DNA of 6,528 nt, taken from NCBI GenBank assembly GCA_947461645.1, contig CANHMN010000101.1:1-6528 (forward strand). The letters run 5' to 3'. The notes under the pieces were generated by a model that was given only the letters and a program-made list of their open reading frames with translations, made no database searches and was not told where the DNA came from. The translations under genes were made by a program, and so were the position numbers. This DNA is from Chitinophagaceae bacterium (GTDB lineage: Bacteria; Bacteroidota; Bacteroidia; Chitinophagales; Chitinophagaceae). Positions 5,120 through 6,528 of the stretch are shown in pieces (the first letter of the stretch is position 1; the number at the start of each line of letters is the position of its first letter).

Positions 5120-6528
5120 ATGTCTCGTTTACTGCTGTTCTTATTTGCTTCATTCTTTTACCTCAATCTTCAGGCACAACTTCAACGCAAATCTCAGTTT
5201 GGTGGCCGATTGGAATATGTAACCGAAAATGGCCATTCCGGTTGCAAAGTAACGCAAGTTGTCAGAGGAACTAGTGTTGCGCTTAAGTTACAGCGAAACG
5301 ACATCATCATCAAAATCGGAAATGATTTGTTTCCGTCAACAGATTCGTTTATCAATAGATTTCTGAAATACAGTCCTGGTGAGGAAGTTCAGCTGACTGT
5401 CATTCGCGAGAATAAAAAAATAAACCTGAAAGCTAACGCAGTTGGTCGTCCATTTGAAACAGACGATAATGCTACTGTAATTTATGATGAAGCAAATTAC
5501 AAGGGCGGTCAGTTGCGGGTTATTATCAACAAGCCGTTCAAGGAAAATAAAATGCCTGCCATGTTGTTCATTCCTGGATACACATGCACCAGTATCGATG
5601 AGCTCACAAATGATCATCCTTATAAAAGAATTGTAGATGCTTATGTTGATGCAGGCTTTGTTACTTTGAGAGTTGAAAAAAGCGGATTGGGTGACAGCAG
5701 AAATACACCTCCCTGCGAGTCGTGTGATTTGTTGGATGAAGTTGAAAACTTTGAAGCCGGATTAAAGAAGCTGAAAACACTTTCGTATGTAGATACCAAT
5801 CAAATTATCATCGTTGGTCATTCTATGGGTGGAATCATTGCCCCTGCCATCAGTGCAAAGCACCAGGTGGCTGGTGTTGTAGTATATGGTACAGTGGCAA
5901 AATCCTGGTTTGAATACCAACTGGAAATGTACCGTGTACAAAATGCTTTGTCAGGTTTGAATCCACTTGAAGTAGAACAATCTGTTATTGATCAATACGA
6001 TTTGAACTATCGCTTTTTTGTAAAAAAAGAAAAGCTGGAAGATATGTCCAAAGATCCTAAGGCTGATTCGGTTTTAAAAAGCATTTGGGGTTATAATGGT
6101 AAAGACAAAATATACGAGCGAAATGCAGAATACTGGCGGCAGATACAGGATTACCCGCTGCTTGAAAACTGGAAGAATACCAAAGCCAAAGTACTGGTTC
6201 AATTTGGCGAATCCGATTTTCAAGCTTTCTCCAAAGCAGATCATGAGCAGATTGTGAACACGGTAAATTATTTCCACCCCGGAAATGCTACCTTAAAAAC
6301 CTTTGCACAGACTGATCATTTCTTTGCAAAATCGGGAAGTATGCAAGAAGCTTATAAAAAATTTGCGGAAGGTAAAATTCAACAATTATTTGATGAGTAT
6401 AATCCCGAGGTAGGTTTGTCAGCTGTGAAATGGAGCAACGAAATTTTATCGCGCAAAGATGAAGTAAAGATGCCAGAGAAAGGGTGGCGTAAATTAAAAA
6501 CAGATCGCTATCCTGGTAAGCAGGATGA
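5120..6528 (+). CDS. Exported PDZ-domain alpha/beta-hydrolase, 3' end beyond window
   Basis: The frame is open for 469 codons from the ATG at 5120 with no stop in the window; the terminal TGA at 6526-6528 is out of frame. Residues 1-19 are a signal peptide (MSRLLLFLFASFFYLNLQA), so the protein is exported. A PDZ domain covers about 28-108, with VTQVVRGTSVALKLQRNDII and SPGEEVQLTVIRENKKI typical of substrate-binding PDZ modules. The alpha/beta-hydrolase spans about 118-425: LFIPGYTC (149-156) is the oxyanion-hole region, GHSMGG (233-238) the nucleophile elbow with Ser235, GESDF the acid with Asp366, and TDHFF the histidine His400. The triad is therefore complete, which predicts an esterase, peptidase-like or acyl-hydrolase activity with unknown substrate. 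The segment after Gly189 carries CESC (199-202), a CxxC pair possibly forming a disulfide in the periplasm. A helical insert at about 262-350 probably forms the lid. The order PDZ then hydrolase is a recurrent Bacteroidota arrangement. Confidence 0.85.
   Translation, partial: MSRLLLFLFASFFYLNLQAQLQRKSQFGGRLEYVTENGHSGCKVTQVVRGTSVALKLQRNDIIIKIGNDLFPSTDSFINRFLKYSPGEEVQLTVIRENKKINLKANAVGRPFETDDNATVIYDEANYKGGQLRVIINKPFKENKMPAMLFIPGYTCTSIDELTNDHPYKRIVDAYVDAGFVTLRVEKSGLGDSRNTPPCESCDLLDEVENFEAGLKKLKTLSYVDTNQIIIVGHSMGGIIAPAISAKHQVAGVVVYGTVAKSWFEYQLEMYRVQNALSGLNPLEVEQSVIDQYDLNYRFFVKKEKLEDMSKDPKADSVLKSIWGYNGKDKIYERNAEYWRQIQDYPLLENWKNTKAKVLVQFGESDFQAFSKADHEQIVNTVNYFHPGNATLKTFAQTDHFFAKSGSMQEAYKKFAEGKIQQLFDEYNPEVGLSAVKWSNEILSRKDEVKMPEKGWRKLKTDRYPGKQD

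Noticed and set aside
5336..6277. Two - strand open frames (93 and 67 codons) over the hydrolase gene
   Set aside because: They are antisense shadows of the PDZ-hydrolase frame, which carries the complete domain signatures.
6526..6528. TGA at the very end as the hydrolase stop codon
   Set aside because: It is out of frame: 5120 plus whole codons reaches 6527, so the reading frame continues past the window.

Overview
The window looks like a chromosomal segment of a Bacteroidota bacterium. Three signs point there: a secreted protein ending in a type IX secretion (T9SS) type A sorting domain, a membrane-anchored TPR/coiled-coil regulator with the C-terminal LuxR-like helix-turn-helix typical of this phylum, and a TTG / TAnnTTTG promoter-like pair upstream of the AraC gene. 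Base composition is moderately AT-rich, and no ribosomal RNA, tRNA, CRISPR array or transposase gene is visible.

Layout from left to right. (1) 2-937 (+) is the 3' part of a transmembrane LuxR-type regulator whose start lies outside the window. (2) 938-1494 has no gene; it holds a run of 14 G and the first copy of a dispersed repeat. (3) 1495-2127 (+) encodes a 210-residue putative polyvalent protein kinase. (4) 2128-2374 is filled mostly by repeat copy 2 and lies between convergent genes. (5) 2375-3640 (-) encodes a secreted, probably beta-propeller protein with a T9SS C-terminal domain. (6) 3641-4213 is a divergent intergenic region with repeat copy 3 and a good candidate promoter. (7) 4214-5074 (+) encodes an AraC-family regulator. 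(8) 5120-6528 (+) encodes an exported PDZ plus alpha/beta-hydrolase protein whose stop codon lies beyond the window. It lies 45 bases after the AraC stop codon, in the same direction.

The most unusual structure is the family of three direct repeats (about 1101-1330, 2131-2310 and 3797-4036). Each has a conserved GTTCGAAC palindrome exactly 22 bases before a 14-bp hairpin with a 3-base loop, then a degenerate array of GTTTA-type units and a weaker second hairpin. The main stem differs between copies by a compensatory base-pair change and a G.U pair, and the loop is TTT in two copies but AAA in the third. Copies 1 and 3 share 69 identical bases. The repeats all point the same way whatever the direction of the neighbouring genes, and they bracket the kinase gene and the T9SS gene one at a time. 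I read them as a mobile or formerly mobile small element that also supplies bidirectional terminators. I did not find a complete new defence or mobile system; the kinase in its repeat bracket is the best candidate for unexplored biology.

The genes do not form one pathway. The only likely functional pair is the AraC regulator with the PDZ-hydrolase.
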